A stretch of DNA of 64,000 nucleotides from Beta vulgaris subsp. vulgaris (GCF_026745355.1 NC_079202.1:48914787-48978786); one strand, 5' to 3'. Shown: positions 13,401 to 27,700, numbered from the stretch's first letter. The notes: a model not told the origin generated them from the sequence alone. Numbers and translations: made by a program.

Positions 13401-13890
13401 CAGCTGAAATTGTCAGCTGAATGACTCAGTCATCGGTAATGTATATGGTTGATACATTTCAGTGGTGATTTTGCTATCAGTGCAATACATGATGATGGCT
13501 ACCGCGCACTACACAAGAACAATAGATTCCATGGACATTGTCACAAAATTTTCCCTACACACATTCCAACAGCAGAACTTTACACAATCCTAGCAACTGA
13601 ACAGAACATTGCATCAGATCTAATATTCATGCTTGGAAAAGAATGATACTGAATAATATGAAAGTGATCAGAAGACCAGTTTTTTACCAAGTGAGGCGAA
13701 CAACATAGTTTTTCTGTATGTCCTAGATTACTAACTTCTAACTTGTACTGCTTTTGATAGGATGGAATATATTACTTACCTCTCCCTTCCATTCATAAAC
13801 AGACTCAACGCCTGCATAACCTAGAAGATACATATCAGATATATCAAGGATGAGCAGCTGAAAAGGGGGCACATACATGGAAATTCTCAA
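13401..13890 (-). pseudogene. Partial duplicate of the CUTA gene (exon 4 and flanking introns)
   Basis: This segment aligns by eye with 19505-20060 of the CUTA gene. It begins exactly at the equivalent of the exon 5 acceptor, crosses the whole short intron, includes a complete copy of exon 4 (13811-13780, coding VESVYEWKGE on the minus strand with intact AG and GT borders) and runs into the next intron. Other exons are absent, so it cannot make CutA. The intronic parts have diverged by substitutions and indels, implying an old partial duplication. The receptor kinase gene lies between this copy and the complete gene. Confidence 0.8.
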
Positions 13891-14134
13891 GTTGTATTAC
13901 CCACAGCGGAAATTCTGATGTCAATACCTTATTTTATTGACTCGCTGAAATTTCCCTTCGGAATACAATATCAGACAGAATAAGATCAAATAAGATATGC
14001 TCTGAAATTGACTTATCTGCACTGAAGAAATGACATGAAGAAACTTAAGTTAGCTAACAATCACTACTTATTGAAGGCTATTCAATTCCCACAGTTATAG
14101 AAGAGAACAACACCAATCTTGAAAAAATTTGATA
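13891..14134. other. 3' flank of the receptor kinase gene
   Basis: Short AT-rich spacer that presumably holds the 3' untranslated region of the minus-strand kinase. No ORF. Confidence 0.4.
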
Positions 14135-16624
14135 TCATCTCGCAGTGCCATCTTCAAATGTCAACTGAGAGAATACTTCGCCAGTGCCAGTGTTTAATAG
14201 CTCATCATCATATTCGTCATCAACAATGCTCTGAGAAGGAAAACGGCGAACAGCTGGTAATGGCATATTCAGGGAAGCATCTGTGGTGCTGTCATCCAAC
14301 GCCACTCTTTCAGTAGCCAATTTCTGAAGCTGCAAGGCATATTCCAAACCCCAACACACATCTGACATTGGAGGTCTATCTGCTGCATCTTTTTGCAAAC
14401 ATCTCTTAGCAGTCTCACAGAACTTCTTCAGGGAATTTGGGTTGATTTCAACTGCAATCAATGGGTCGATTATTGCCTCAAGCTGTCCCTCCTCATAGCA
14501 AGTCATTACCCAATCAGATAAACTGACTTGCTCTCTCGGAAGTGAGTGATCGATAACAGGTCTTGCACAAAGTACTTCAAGAAGAACCACCCCAAATGAG
14601 TATACATCAGATTTCTCTGTCAGCTGCAGGCATGTGACGTACTCAGGATCTAGATAACCAAGAGTTCCCTTTACATCTGATATACTGACATGACTCTCTT
14701 CCAGATACCCTGATCTAGATAGCCCAAAATCAGCAACTTTAGCCACATAATTTTCATCAAGCAATATGTTAGTGGACTTGACATCACGATGAATGATTCC
14801 CATATTTGTACCAGAGTGGAGGTACTGAATACCCTTGGCAGCCCCAATGCAGATCTCGAGCCTTTTTTTCCAGGACAGTACCCCTTGGGTAGACGAAGCA
14901 GTATTATGTTTCGACTCATACAAGTGATGCCTTAGCGTTCCTTTTTCCATGAATTCGTAAACCAGTATCATTTCGTCATTTTCACAACAGTAACCAATTA
15001 AGGAAACTAGATGACGGTGGCGGATTTTGGACAGAATCATAATCTCTGTCTGAAACTCTGATATTCCTTGGCCATGATCTGAGCTGCCTCGCTTCACGGC
15101 AATTTTGAGCCCACTTCCCAGTGTCCCTTTGTAGACCTTACCGAAGCCACCTTCTCCAATAATCAAATTTACATCAAAATTGTTTGTTACCTGCTGAATC
15201 GCGGCAAAGGGTATCTTCAATCCCAAGTGTAGGCTCTGAAAAGTTGAGGCATGAGAAGATTCACCCTCAGAAGTCCTGTTGTGAGTACTCGTTGCACCAT
15301 ACAGCGGCAAACTTCCCCACTCAAATGTTTCAGTAGTCTTCTTTTCCCTCTTTTTCAGATAAAGACGGACAACAATAGCTGCCAGAACAAGTATCAGCGC
15401 AACTGCAGATGCAACCAAGCTGACTATGAGAACATATTGGGCATTGTGTTCCTTTGGGGTTTCTAGAACACTTTCATTCATTACCTGCATTATTTCCAGT
15501 CCATTCAGGAAAAAGTATGTCTTATCAACAGACCCATTGTTTGGTCCTACAGTAATGTTAATAGTTCCAAGATCATTTGACTCAACAACATAATCCTTTT
15601 GAAAAGGTTCCTCCACTCCGGCGATAGCATGTGGAGCTATCGCCTCACTATAATTACTAGTACTGCTAATGTAAAAGGTAAAAATGTAAAGGCCATTAGT
15701 TGTGATGGTATCACAGAAATGAACCCGGACAAAGTACTTGGTGCCTTTGTTTACACTGAAACTCCAAGTAAGATTTGGAATATTGCTAGAAATTTGGGAA
15801 TTCAATACTTTTGCGGTCCCGTAAACGACTGTTGGAGCATTATCTGGCCTGTTGTTACTAACAACATCGGTCTTAACAGTTCCATTTTGTGCATCACCCT
15901 TGTTGGTGAGATACTGATCATCTGGTTTCCAAATCCTCCCCAAAAGGTCACCTGCTGGTTTAACCTCTGTACCCCCAACATTAATCCTGTAAATTGTTTC
16001 GAGAACTTCATGTTTATGACTTTTCTGATTTCCCATCTTCCTTACAGGTGTTGCATAAACTCCACCATCCCCTGTAATGTTTGAAGCTGTAGATAACACT
16101 TCAATTGCATTGACAAAAGCTAAAGATGATGATGGACTAGGAACAAAATGAATTTTAAATTCCCCTATTTGATTGACTGTGAGAATGAACTCCTTGATTA
16201 TTGGAGAAGTTGTAGCATTTTTCCCAGGGGTAAAATCAGTCAGCAGCATACGGCTAGATGCTGAGACATTGAATTCGGCATCAGCAAGTGATGAAGAGAA
16301 GGCATAGAAATGCAAACGCACAAAGTAAGTGCCATTTTGTGGAAGGTTAAAGTTATAGGTTGATGACTTCCTGAAAAATCTAGCTGTTTGGTACAAGGAC
16401 ATAGATGGGTCTGCTGGTTGGTTGTCTTTGGCGGTTTTGCTCTTGGAGAAGCTGACTAAGTCGCGGTTATTGTCTCCTGAAAATTCTCTGTTTAGGTAGG
16501 TTGTCTTATCCGAAGAGCCGCAGTTGATGAGGTACTGCACAGCCTGCAGTTGAGCAATACATGCTGAGGATAAGAGGAAGATGGGAAGTAAAAATTGGAA
16601 AAGGGAGAAAGGAAGCAACATCAT
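14135..16624 (-). CDS. CrRLK1L-type receptor-like protein kinase (malectin-like)
   Basis: This intronless 829-aa ORF encodes a plasma-membrane receptor kinase of the Catharanthus roseus RLK1-like group. Residues 1-25 form a hydrophobic signal peptide. The ectodomain to about residue 395 has the two malectin-like segments, with motifs such as YLINCGS, FVRLHFYAF, YRINVGG and FFLNGLEI. A transmembrane helix lies near 398-420, followed by KKREKK. The kinase domain (about 475-760) has GEGGFGKVYKG near 490, the AVKRGS lysine, HRDVKSTN near 612, DFG near 632, the activation-loop end GTLGYLDPEY and EKSDVYSFGV. All catalytic residues are present, so it should be active. The absence of introns is typical of the family. 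It is closest, from memory, to the At5g24010/At2g23200-like branch; members sense cell-wall state or RALF peptides, but the ligand here is unknown. It is transcribed from the same strand as CUTA upstream. Confidence 0.95.
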   Translation of the reverse strand: MMLLPFSLFQFLLPIFLLSSACIAQLQAVQYLINCGSSDKTTYLNREFSGDNNRDLVSFSKSKTAKDNQPADPSMSLYQTARFFRKSSTYNFNLPQNGTYFVRLHFYAFSSSLADAEFNVSASSRMLLTDFTPGKNATTSPIIKEFILTVNQIGEFKIHFVPSPSSSLAFVNAIEVLSTASNITGDGGVYATPVRKMGNQKSHKHEVLETIYRINVGGTEVKPAGDLLGRIWKPDDQYLTNKGDAQNGTVKTDVVSNNRPDNAPTVVYGTAKVLNSQISSNIPNLTWSFSVNKGTKYFVRVHFCDTITTNGLYIFTFYISSTSNYSEAIAPHAIAGVEEPFQKDYVVESNDLGTINITVGPNNGSVDKTYFFLNGLEIMQVMNESVLETPKEHNAQYVLIVSLVASAVALILVLAAIVVRLYLKKREKKTTETFEWGSLPLYGATSTHNRTSEGESSHASTFQSLHLGLKIPFAAIQQVTNNFDVNLIIGEGGFGKVYKGTLGSGLKIAVKRGSSDHGQGISEFQTEIMILSKIRHRHLVSLIGYCCENDEMILVYEFMEKGTLRHHLYESKHNTASSTQGVLSWKKRLEICIGAAKGIQYLHSGTNMGIIHRDVKSTNILLDENYVAKVADFGLSRSGYLEESHVSISDVKGTLGYLDPEYVTCLQLTEKSDVYSFGVVLLEVLCARPVIDHSLPREQVSLSDWVMTCYEEGQLEAIIDPLIAVEINPNSLKKFCETAKRCLQKDAADRPPMSDVCWGLEYALQLQKLATERVALDDSTTDASLNMPLPAVRRFPSQSIVDDEYDDELLNTGTGEVFSQLTFEDGTAR

Positions 16625-18732
16625 GGTGGGAGTTTATTCATTTCATTATTGTGAGCTTAGATTTAATTCTTGGATGGCCATTATTTAGGAGTAAATGCAA
16701 GTGTTCAAGATCAAGAACACCATTTATCTAAGGTGACTTTGATTGACTTGAAAAGTTGTAGAATGATATACTACTAGTCTACTACTTGCTAAGTAGAAGA
16801 AGACTTGTGTGATGGTCGTTTAGCCGCCAGAAACGTGCGTTGTTGTCTCTTGCTATGCATAATAATAGACCAATTTTTATCAAAGTAATGCAAATTGGGG
16901 GAGATATGAATTATTAGTATCACGCCAAATGGCAAAGTGACAAAATATAAGATAAGAACATGATTAATTTTCAATAAATTACTTGAGAAACATATTATGA
17001 TGATGATAAAGTAGAATTTTTCCAACGAACTTCAAAACTTGTAATTTTTATATGTAGAATATGCATGTGTTCAGAATGACTTTTCAATCGGAGTAGATTT
17101 TAAAAGGAAGTTAAAGTTTCTCAAAATTAAGAGAAGGAAAGAAATAGAAGAAAAAACAAAAGGAAAAATGTAGCAAAAGTCTCACCAACCTGCAATTTTC
17201 ATAATACACCTAGTTGTACCTATGTCCAAGACTGTTTTAAACACATAGTTTCAAGAAGAAAAACCAAAAACATGAGAGAGAAACTGAAAAGATAAGAGAT
17301 AAACTAAAACGTGAGGACTAAAAGTGGCTTAAAATATTAAAAGATGAATGACATGAGTGAAAAAAGAAAAGAATAAAATAGATGGAATATGTTTCCAAGT
17401 ATTAAAAAAGAATTCCAAAAATACAAAAAACAATTATGTATAATTTAAAAAGAATGAACCAAAAATAAAATTATGTAAATTAATAAGAAATGGAGGGAGT
17501 ACAACCCAACACTCAAAATAACTTTTTCTCATTCGAGGATGCTCAAAGCACCTTAAAATTTTATATACATCATTGTCACCCTTTTTTTTAAGAACGCATA
17601 GGCTCATAGCAAAGGGGTGTGTGGTCTTTGAAAATATCTTTAGGGCCTGTTTGGGAACTAGGATTTCATTTGAAATTTTGAATTTGGCCCGAATCAGGTG
17701 TTTGGGTACTCAATAGAATTGGATTTGGAATTGGGCCAATTACAACTCAATTCCAAACCATGTTAGAAAAAGCTATTTTCAAATCAGACCACCTCCCCAT
17801 GTGATTTCAAATTCTGGCCCAATCTAAATGTCACCTCTTCCCCTAAAATAAACGACTCTCTCTCTCTTCCTTCGACGCTTGATTTCTCGACAATGAAATT
17901 TCAGTCCCTGCGGATTCTTGCACGAATTTCCGGTTGATCTCAAAGATTAAAAGAACTAATTTACGATTGATATCAAAGATTGAGGAACGATTTTACATCT
18001 GAAGGTACAATTTTTTTTTCCGTGTTTTTCCTACTTCTGTAATTAGGTTTTTTCTAATATAGTCGAGTTTATGATTTTTTTTGCTTTTTTGATGATTAAA
18101 TTTGTGAATTTGATATTTATTTGGCTATAATCATATTGTGTTTTACTTATTTATGTCGGATTTTGCGGAATTAGGGTTTGGTTTCGGATTCTACCTTATT
18201 TATTAAAAATTGTGAGAAATTATACCTTTCGAGATGACAATGATGATGAAAGAGTTGAATCAAATATGGTAATTCTAAGGTTCTTAAATCTTGATGCAAG
18301 TTCAATATCCTGTGCATTAGCCACAAAAAAAAGTCTTGTAAAGTGGCCTTAGTTAATTTGTCCGCAAAGACACAAGTACAGGCGCAAAGGGACGGTTACA
18401 GGCCCCACAGATTTGGCTGAGCGGAGCAGCCTGCACAATCTACCCCACCAAGCTCTGGGCAACCCTTTGGCCTTTGGCACGGACAGTGCTATCTAGTTTG
18501 TATAATTAGCACTAAAAACTCATCAGAAAACAGGTAATATCTACTCCTGGTTGCCAAACAATTGCTTCCAAATTCTTATACATTACAGAAGAAAATAGAT
18601 CTCTTATCACACGAAGTGAACACACAAAAGCTGAGCAAGTGAGATGAAGAAGCCAACAGGAAACTTTTCAATGAACTAGTAAAAGATCCATAACTAAGCT
18701 ATAGACTATAGATTCAGCACTGATACTAAGAT
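16625..18732. other. Spacer between the kinase promoter and the CUTA 3' end
   Basis: The right-hand neighbour of the kinase start holds its promoter (minus strand). Around 17480-17502 the words AAGAAATGGAGGGAGTA look like one end of a Stowaway MITE, and at 17644 GGCCTGTTTGGGAAC, preceded by TTAG, looks like one end of a PIF/Harbinger MITE. In neither case did I find a partner end. Positions 18340-18500 are GC-richer but have no open frame. The last couple of hundred bases are likely the CUTA 3' untranslated region. Confidence 0.4.
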
Positions 18733-21700
18733 TCAGTCCCTCGTGCTGTTTTTGAGCCACTCAAGATAAGGGGCATTTCCACCTACAATAGGCATTGCTA
18801 TCACTTCAGGTACCCTGCTCAGATGATAAATGACAAACATAAGTTCTTTTTATGGCCCGAGTTAGTCATCAAAATTTGTCACACATTACATGATAACATA
18901 TGGATCCAATTAATGAACGCAGCTGAATGCGAAACAATCATGTTCAAGGTGTTCATCCCCTCAGGTTTTCTTAGTCGCTTCATTTTATAAGAGTGAACAA
19001 TTAGGCAACCTTAATCACAAAGTTACTCATGTGAGCTTTAATATAAAAAGAGCGTCCATCTAAACAATTACCGTTGATTTGAAGCATCTATTAAAAAAAG
19101 TTACCTTTGATATACAAATAAATGGAGATAGGATAGTCATTTGGGATAAATATTTACCTTCAATGTAAGTGGACCATCTAATTAAAAAAACGACAGTTTC
19201 ATTTTTGTCAAAAAAGGAAAAAAAATAATAATAACCGAATTTATAAGTCTCATCTAAACTGTTTTTGTCATTGTCGGTCATACAACAGAAATACAGTGTA
19301 TTCGCTAACAAATATTTCTTGGATGACATAAGATTCAGAATAAGAACCCAAGCTGCACACCATGTTTAGGGATATTCAACTCAAGAAATGTGAATAGCTA
19401 AGTAACTTACTCGTACTCATGGTTCGCCTTAACATGCTCTGTCAGAGCACCTAAGAGGGATTCTCTGGTCTTAATTATGAGTAGCTCCTCTGAATCAGTC
19501 TGTATCTGCAGCCGAAATAAAACCACGTCAGCTTACTGACTCGGTCGTTGGTAAATTAGCAAATATATGGTTCATACAATTCAGTGATGAATGTGCTATC
19601 AGTGCAGCACATGGTGATGGTTACGGGTAATATACAAGAACAATAGACTGCATCAGACATTGCCATGAATTTCACCCTCCACATCCAGACAAAAGAGGCA
19701 GGAGAAAATTGCAGCAGTACGCATATTCCAACAGCTGAAGTTTACACAAACTTAGCAAGTAGCAACTAAATAAACCATTGCATCAGATGCAATATTCATG
19801 CTTAAAATAGAACGAAACAGAAGAAGATGAAAGCAACCAGAGACCAGTTTTCTGTCAAGTGACAAGGACAATATATTTCTTCGTTCATGATAGAATTAGA
19901 TTCTAATCCGTGCTGCTTAGCATAGGTAGTAAATAATCCTTACCTCTCCCTTCCACTCATAAACAGACTCAACGCCTGCAGAAAAGAGAAGAGACTTAGC
20001 AAATATATCAAGGATGAGCAGCTGAACACAGCGAAGACACAGAACTTCTCAATTTTCAGAACCAATGCATCATAATTCATGTGTAACCCAATGCCAAATA
20101 CCATGTTATCCTTGGTTTATTGGACTATTGGAGTATAATTAATAAACTGAGGCAATAGGCATTCATGATGATCATTATAATTCTCTGCTGCCAACAAGGC
20201 AGTTTCTTAGTCAATTTCGACGTGACTGTCTGAGAGTAAATTGTGAGTCTGTAATACACAAAAAATTGATTGTGCCACAGCTACATATGGCTCAGTTTTG
20301 CACTATCATCGCTTCCAAGATCAATGAAGTAGGCAATAAGCAGGACATAGAATTCTCCAAGAAGTACAACTTTCCACAAGAAAAAACAGGAAAACTAACC
20401 TAGCTCCTCTAGGTAGGTTCACTTCTTATGTCCCCCGGGCCCTCTTAATGTCAATTATTTATAATTGTCCCATCATCATTGACAAGAATCCTCGTTATCA
20501 CAACACAAGGGTCTCAAGTCGAAGTTTTTGTTGCCCAAAAATGAGTCCCTTCAGTTACAAATACATTCAACTTCTCTTCACACCTTTCGCCAATATTATT
20601 TTCCTAATACTTGTGTACAAAGTAAAAATGAGACTCTTCATGTGGGACTCTAGGCGCATAAATAACACTAAAAACATGCAAGTTCAGTCACAGTCTTAAT
20701 ACAAACTCAGCCCCAGATTGAAGTTGACAATAAGGAACTGGCATGGAGATTAAAGAGAAATTTATGGGAGAATTAGAAGGGTGTGAGATCCATTTTTGGA
20801 GAAAAAAGTACAGATGAAAATCTTGGACATTCAGGCATGTTAACTTGAATAAGGGACAGCCAAAATAAGTACTCCCTCCATCTGTGACAGGTACGAGTGC
20901 CAAGCAAACCATGAACTCAGCAAAAAGAGAGAATTTTAACATGCGTGAAGAGCAAGATCCACATGAGGAGAGACCTTCTTTCAGTTGGTAAGGGTTAGTA
21001 TGTAGAGAGTCGGGCCAAGAAAACGAAGTACGGTATTTATTAAGAGACACTCCAAACATCAAAGATAAAAGAAACAATTTGTTTAGACATAGGTAGTACT
21101 ATATTCTACCTTAAATGTGAGACATCCACAAAGAGGGTCATAATAATTAGTATGTCCTCTGTTTCCTAAAAAAAATTGTAATAGTTTGAGGTGCACGCTT
21201 TCCAAGGAGTAACTTTAACCATTGATATCTTTGATTATTTATTAAAAAACATAATAAAAAGGTTAATAGTTTGAAAATACACATTGAGACAAATCCAACA
21301 ACATTTTACATGATAACAGTGGCTTATAGTCTTTTACGTTTTAGTTAATATGTTCATACTTAAGTAATATATAGTACAAAAGTCAAACTGTTGAAATTTT
21401 GAGGAAACGGAGGAAGTAGTGTTGTTATAGTTGTTCTAATACAAAAGTTTTTATCATCGTGCATCTAAAATAACAATACAAATAAGAACCATTTTAGACA
21501 CATTCTTAATTTCTTTTTGGAAAAAAGGAATTTTTGAAGCCAAAAAAAGAACGTGATTCCTAGAGCTGCATTTCCCAGGAAGTTTACAGTACATGTTAAC
21601 CCCTAGAAAGCATGGCTTTTCTTAGGAACTATATTCTTGTTTCTACTGAAACAACCCTATGCTTATCCTAGCAAATGATGATTGATTCTCAACGGCATTT

Positions 21701-24700
21701 CAACAAAAAATTTGTGACTGCAGCATTCCGTCATTATCAGACACCAGCTGAAACTACAGCATATTTGGACTTCCCAAACAAAAAAACTTTTGAGGGCTAC
21801 AACTACAAGTACCAACATTGCAGGCAAAGTGGGCTTAGCATTTTAGTCATAGCAATATAGCATCCAATGAAGAAAACTCTAAGGAAATGGACAAAAGTAC
21901 TAATAAATACACAAGCATTCATTCTTCTAAATCAAAATGTGATATAAGCCCCTCATACTTGTTCCACAAAAACACGCAGTTTCTCCCTCAAAAATTATAT
22001 TATGGTGCCGATCATATATGTTATGCATCGTACAGTGTACTTGACTACTTGCTAAGTTGTTATGGCCCCCACTGGATGAACATCGCTCCTTTGCGCATCT
22101 TTATAAATCAAAAGAATGTTAATTAGCTCAAACAATTCATGATTGTTTGCTTTTTGGACAACTATCAAAAGTATTGAGAACCGGTGATGAAACATACATA
22201 ATTTATCCTATTGTACGTAGTCAAGATGTTGTGTGACGAGAACATCTATCCTATAGTTTAAGAATCTGGGTTTGCCAATCACAAATCATGTACTGGAAAC
22301 TCAAAAGGATATGCTAAGTCCACTATAGCCTAAACTAAAACACTAGTGTCTTATAATGTAGGCATATGTAACCTAGGTGTCACCTTTGTAAGGCTCGGTT
22401 ATTGTTGTAAGGCATTTAGTCAGCAATGACTGACAATAACATTTAGAATGTTTGCTGCACATGTCATACAGAAATATACAAAGAGGATTCAAAGTTGCAG
22501 TGAGCAGCCGATCAGATATTGCCATCACACATCAATCAATCAATCATCACTCGGCATATAGGAAAAAAGGAAACTCTAACAACTGAATACAACATCTCAA
22601 AGGGGTCAGGAAAATTGTATACCATCAAAATCATTTCTTCACAACATGATCATGGAAAGAGATGGTTAATGTGGTCACATTTAAAATTACACATCTTTAA
22701 GGAAGATTCAGAATAAATTGAGCTAAGGATACATTAATAACCTGGTACACGATTAACACATGCTGCAAGTCTCTCTTTAACTATGCTTTCTGCCAGCTTC
22801 TTTCCTGCGTATAAAATTATCTGAGTATTACTTCTTATCTGCTATGTCGGCGCAAAACATAGCAGCCTTGTATTCAGAGGCACCATAATAACTTCCTTCA
22901 AGATTGAAATAAGACATATACAAACTATAAATTCTGGAGATTAAAGGTCCAGCTCCACTTAGCAATCATAAACTTCCACATATATTAACACAGTTTGCAC
23001 ATCAAAAGTTTCAAGTGCATGAAGCAATTAACCAAACAAATAACAACAAAATGCTACCTCCAATCTTGAATAACTGCCACTGTTGGCTTTTGAGGTCCAA
23101 CTTTGACAATTTCCCTCTCAAAATATTTTCAGAGCCAAACTAAAACTGCTCTCAGGATATTAGTATATCTATATAAATCTAATTGAAATATTTGGAAAGA
23201 GGTCACCAGTCAAAGTTCAAATCTCAAAAGGCAATAAAGACAATTATTTCACAATGAAGAAGATAATCAACATGAAGTGAAAGCAGAACATTTACGGTTA
23301 TAAATGATTCCATGTCAAAAAAAAAAAAAAAAGAGAGCCTAATTAAGTGGCTTATACTATAAATCTATCTAATATGGCATCAATAATCAATATCCCCAGC
23401 AAAGCTTTCACCAAAGCAAAATAATCCACAACATATGACAGTAACTACACTTTCTGTGCACATCCTACTGAAAGTTCAGGTAAGGTGCAAGGATGTCTAA
23501 CATATCCAGAAATTAGTTACAGCAGTATGAAAGCTGAGCACTTCTAGAAAAGTTAAGTATTTCTGTAATTCTATTTACTGTTGTCAGCTAGATATTCTGG
23601 GATAGAGTTCAGTAATATAAATATATATTGATGTCATAGAATGTCAAATCACTCAGTTTTACTTCACTTACACACAATGTAATAAGCTTTCTCTGCCTAA
23701 AATCAAAAGCTTCAACTCTGAATTTGGTGTTGAAGAGCAATGATAAAAATGGGGATTGGTGTTTTATCTTCGATTTCATCATGGTATCACGGCAGTTTGC
23801 TCCTCTAGTCTCTTTAAATCTTCTGCGATTCGATCCAAAATTCGGTAGATCAGTCTCGTTCTTTGTTAATTTTATATGTTCCAAAATTTTGTTCTTTGAT
23901 CTTCATTGATCTCGAAAATTCTGTAATATTTCTTGCATTCTCATCTTGATTTTCTTCTCAAGATTTGACTTCACTTAATTCAATTTCTCTTCCGTAATAC
24001 TGGAGTAAAACTTTCAACAAGCAAATTTGATAAAAAGAACATCAGTGATCAAAAGATTCATGCTGATAACCCTTTTCGCTAAAATCAAGGTAGATTTTGT
24101 TGATGCATCAATCACAAAATCAGCTTTAAATTCTTCTTTTACGCCTGAATAGATGCAAGAGGGTGAAGATGTACTGAATAAATTGGAGTGCTTGAAACAA
24201 CCAGGAGTTTTGTATCTTATTCTTCTCTGCAGTGAGAAATTTGGCAGAATCGAAAACTTTACAATCATCTTGAACCTTATTGTTCTAGTTGCAGCAAGCC
24301 TTAATTGATCTACAGAAGTTTCACACAATACTACTACTTATTCTACCAAGATTAAGATGCTTTGGACTCACTTATATGTTCTGGATCCTTATCCAACTTG
24401 CACTTGCATTAATTGTACTTGACAAATTACTCAGAGGGTACTCAAATCTCAAGAACACAGGACAGGAGATTAGTACAAGTTTAAGAGGACAGGATGTGGT
24501 CAAAGCCAATATATGATGATGCAACCATTACCAGCAATTACACGTCCCTATGGGCTACTGAAGTAATGATACAGGAAAAAGGAAACAAAGAACCATATGC
24601 TGAATATTCTATGGCTCAACAGCAGATAAAAAGAGATATGCAGATCGTTTGACTGATAAAGTTACAAACTCAAGCATAGTCAACTCAACCACCTTGAATG

Positions 24701-27700
24701 AATTTTTCAGAATGCTCGCAGACCTAGTGGGAAGCTCATATTGGTGATGGTAGAAGGAAGTATCCCTATTTCCTTGACCACCACAATATTCCTAGTCATT
24801 CGACACAAAGGTATTTCAAGATACATGGTTATGTTCCAAAGTTCGAACTTCGAGGAGGATAAAGGCAAAAGAATTGTTTCACTGCTTAGGATGATGAATG
24901 TGAGGAGAGCTTCAGTCCTAAGGATTAGGGTTAGACAATTATGCTATTATCTTGCTTGATTACTCATGAGAGTGAGATGTTAAGCGAAAATTTTGAATAT
25001 TGCCATTGTGCTTATTCCTAAATGCATGTTCGAGGTCACGAAAATGGCTTGAAATAGGGCTTAAGGCTATTTCAGAGTCAATCACCTTAACTAGTTGCTT
25101 GATATCCCTTTCCTTGATGTTTCATTCCCTTGATTGCATGAATCATCAATCTATTGGTGTTTGATCTCTCACCCTAATCTCGTCTAGCTTATATTTCATT
25201 AAAGTTAATCGTAGTCAGTAGTCAGTAGCTTAATCTAGTTGTTTCGTGTTTTCATTTTAGTTGCCAATTAACAATTCTCATCTTGAATGTTCCCATCTAG
25301 CTTATTGTTGTTAACACTTGCTAGTGACTACCCCTAGTCCAAACGGAAGAATGACCCCTAATTGCTAATTTTCTTAGTTTAGTGGTCGGTGAAGAAGTTT
25401 ATTTGAGGAGTTTGCTTGACAACAGTAAATTATTTGTCAATAAAAAATCATGTTAGTTGTTAAGGGAATGATCATAAATCATAGCATAACAATTCTTAAT
25501 GGCAACAAAATTCTAGTTAATAACACTGAAAGTATATCTCTTAACAACCACGTTTCCCCCTAAGCTTCATTTTGGATTCAATTGAATTTTATTCACAAAC
25601 TTTGGTAAGACCTTAGTTGTATGGTGGTTTTCATACATGATACTTGGGTTGTTCCCAATCATTCCAAGAGGCCACAACGTCTCGGTAGTTTGGAGAATGG
25701 TTAATACTACCTTGAGGAAATTCTTCTTAGAAAGGCAAATGTCAAGGACTTAAGCTAAACTTCGGCATCTCACGATGGGGTCTATCCCTTTAATCGATTA
25801 CAAATTCCTTGATCCATAATTTATTAAAAGATATCTTAAATATGTTTGTCAATCTATTCAAATCTTTCGACAAACAAGAATGCCTATTCATTCTAACACC
25901 ACAAAAAGTCATTGGACTTTTCAGCTTCTTCATGTAGATATATATGATCCTAACAAGGATGCAACGCATCTTCGTTGTAGAAATCTTAAATATCAAAAGA
26001 ATGACATTGAGTTTCATAAAATGTAACGAAAGTCTAAAGATGTTACAAAAGTTAGAAAATTTTAATACTTAAAGTGAGACTCAATTTATACTTTGGGCTA
26101 GAGTACAAGGACTAACAATGCTAAAGCATGCCATGAGGGTGCTAAGAAGCAATCTATTTGAGAAAAAGGTACTAAAAATCAAAGAAGATAATACTCCTGT
26201 CATAATTCGTAAATACGGTTTCGGTCACGATTGCGGGAACGGTCACGATGATGTTGGAACGGGGATAACGCAGTTGTTGTACAGCCAAATATCGATTCAG
26301 CCCATGAGATATCCCTAGACCCTCCCCCCTCCTAACAAGCGGTTTTTTACACCTTTATGATGCGTGTAGTATCAGTTCGGTAGATTTTAAAACCTTTACG
26401 ACACGAGCGATACGAAACAATGTGGCCTTTTTTTGACACCATGACTCCAAGGTAAGATAAAGTAGACTGAGTCTAAACATAAACGGTAAAAATAGAGTAG
26501 TTTGAGTCTAAACATAAACAACTTCTTGAGACTCCTAGTCCTAGTGCTAGAGCACTTTACTCTCAATCTATCACCCATTTAATATTGGAGCAATAGTCTT
26601 TTATGTGCGGCTCATTTGATAGATTAGATACCCCAGAAGATTTTGAGACACATCATATGAGAAGTTATTTGGCCATCAACCTAATCTCCATCATTTGAAG
26701 GTATGGAGCTGTTTGTGCTATGTAGTCCCCTCCAAAACACATAGAACCATATTCCAAGCTGGAACTGAAGTCCTTGGCCTCACATCATACAAAATACACA
26801 TTTCCAAGGAAAAATATTTCCATTAAAAACACATCCCTTTGCATTTCATTTCAAACACCACACCATGAAACCAAGAATATCCTCATATTTCAGTTTTTCC
26901 TAGCCATTGCTACTACTTACGAATCTATCATCATATATAGACATTCTAATACCAGAATGTTTTTAACACTTAAACCTGCTCTCCTCCACCCACATCCTTC
27001 TTCACCACAAGATTTTTATGATTCCATTGCTTCTCCTATTCTTGTTGATATGACTATATCTGCTTCCACGCATTGAGATAGAAAACCTCCTAGTCATCTA
27101 TAAGACTGATTCTAATACTACTTGTTTTTCCCACTAGTGTAACATAATCTCTTATCATGATCTTCCTACCTGTCCCAAAGGATCATATTGCTCAACAAGT
27201 TCACTTTGTTGAGCCTACGACATCCGCTGAAGCTTCACTAGATGATAATCGGGTCATAGCTATGCAGAAATATATAGCCGCGAAAGGAAAAAAAGAATTA
27301 AGAAATCGTCTTTTTGCCTTTTCTAGACTGTAAATGGATTTTAAGGTCAAGCATAAGGCAAAAGATACCTTGGAGAAATATAAAGCTATGCTGGCAGAAA
27401 GAGGTATAATCAGAAAGATAGAATATCTTTTCTGAAAACTCTCTCCTACTTTTAAAGTGACTACAGATGATTCATTGTCTTAGAGGCTAGTAAAAGTTTG
27501 GCCTCTGTTTAATTTGAATATAAATGCATCTATCTATTAAGTTTTTGCATAGAGAAGTGTATATGAAAGTACCTGAGAATGTTCCTTATTCTAATGATTA
27601 AGTCTGCTAATCAAGTTTTTAATTGGACTTAAACAAGCTTCTAATGATGGTTATGCAAGATAGTAAGCTGGTTTGATACTTAAGGTTTTCAACAATCCAA

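Noticed and set aside
17640..18060. PIF/Harbinger MITE beginning GGCCTGTTTGGG
   Set aside because: Only one end seen; no matching inverted end or TWA duplication found.
20868..21120. Stowaway MITE beginning CTCCCTCCATCTGT
   Set aside because: A single consensus end with no inverted partner; probably a truncated remnant.
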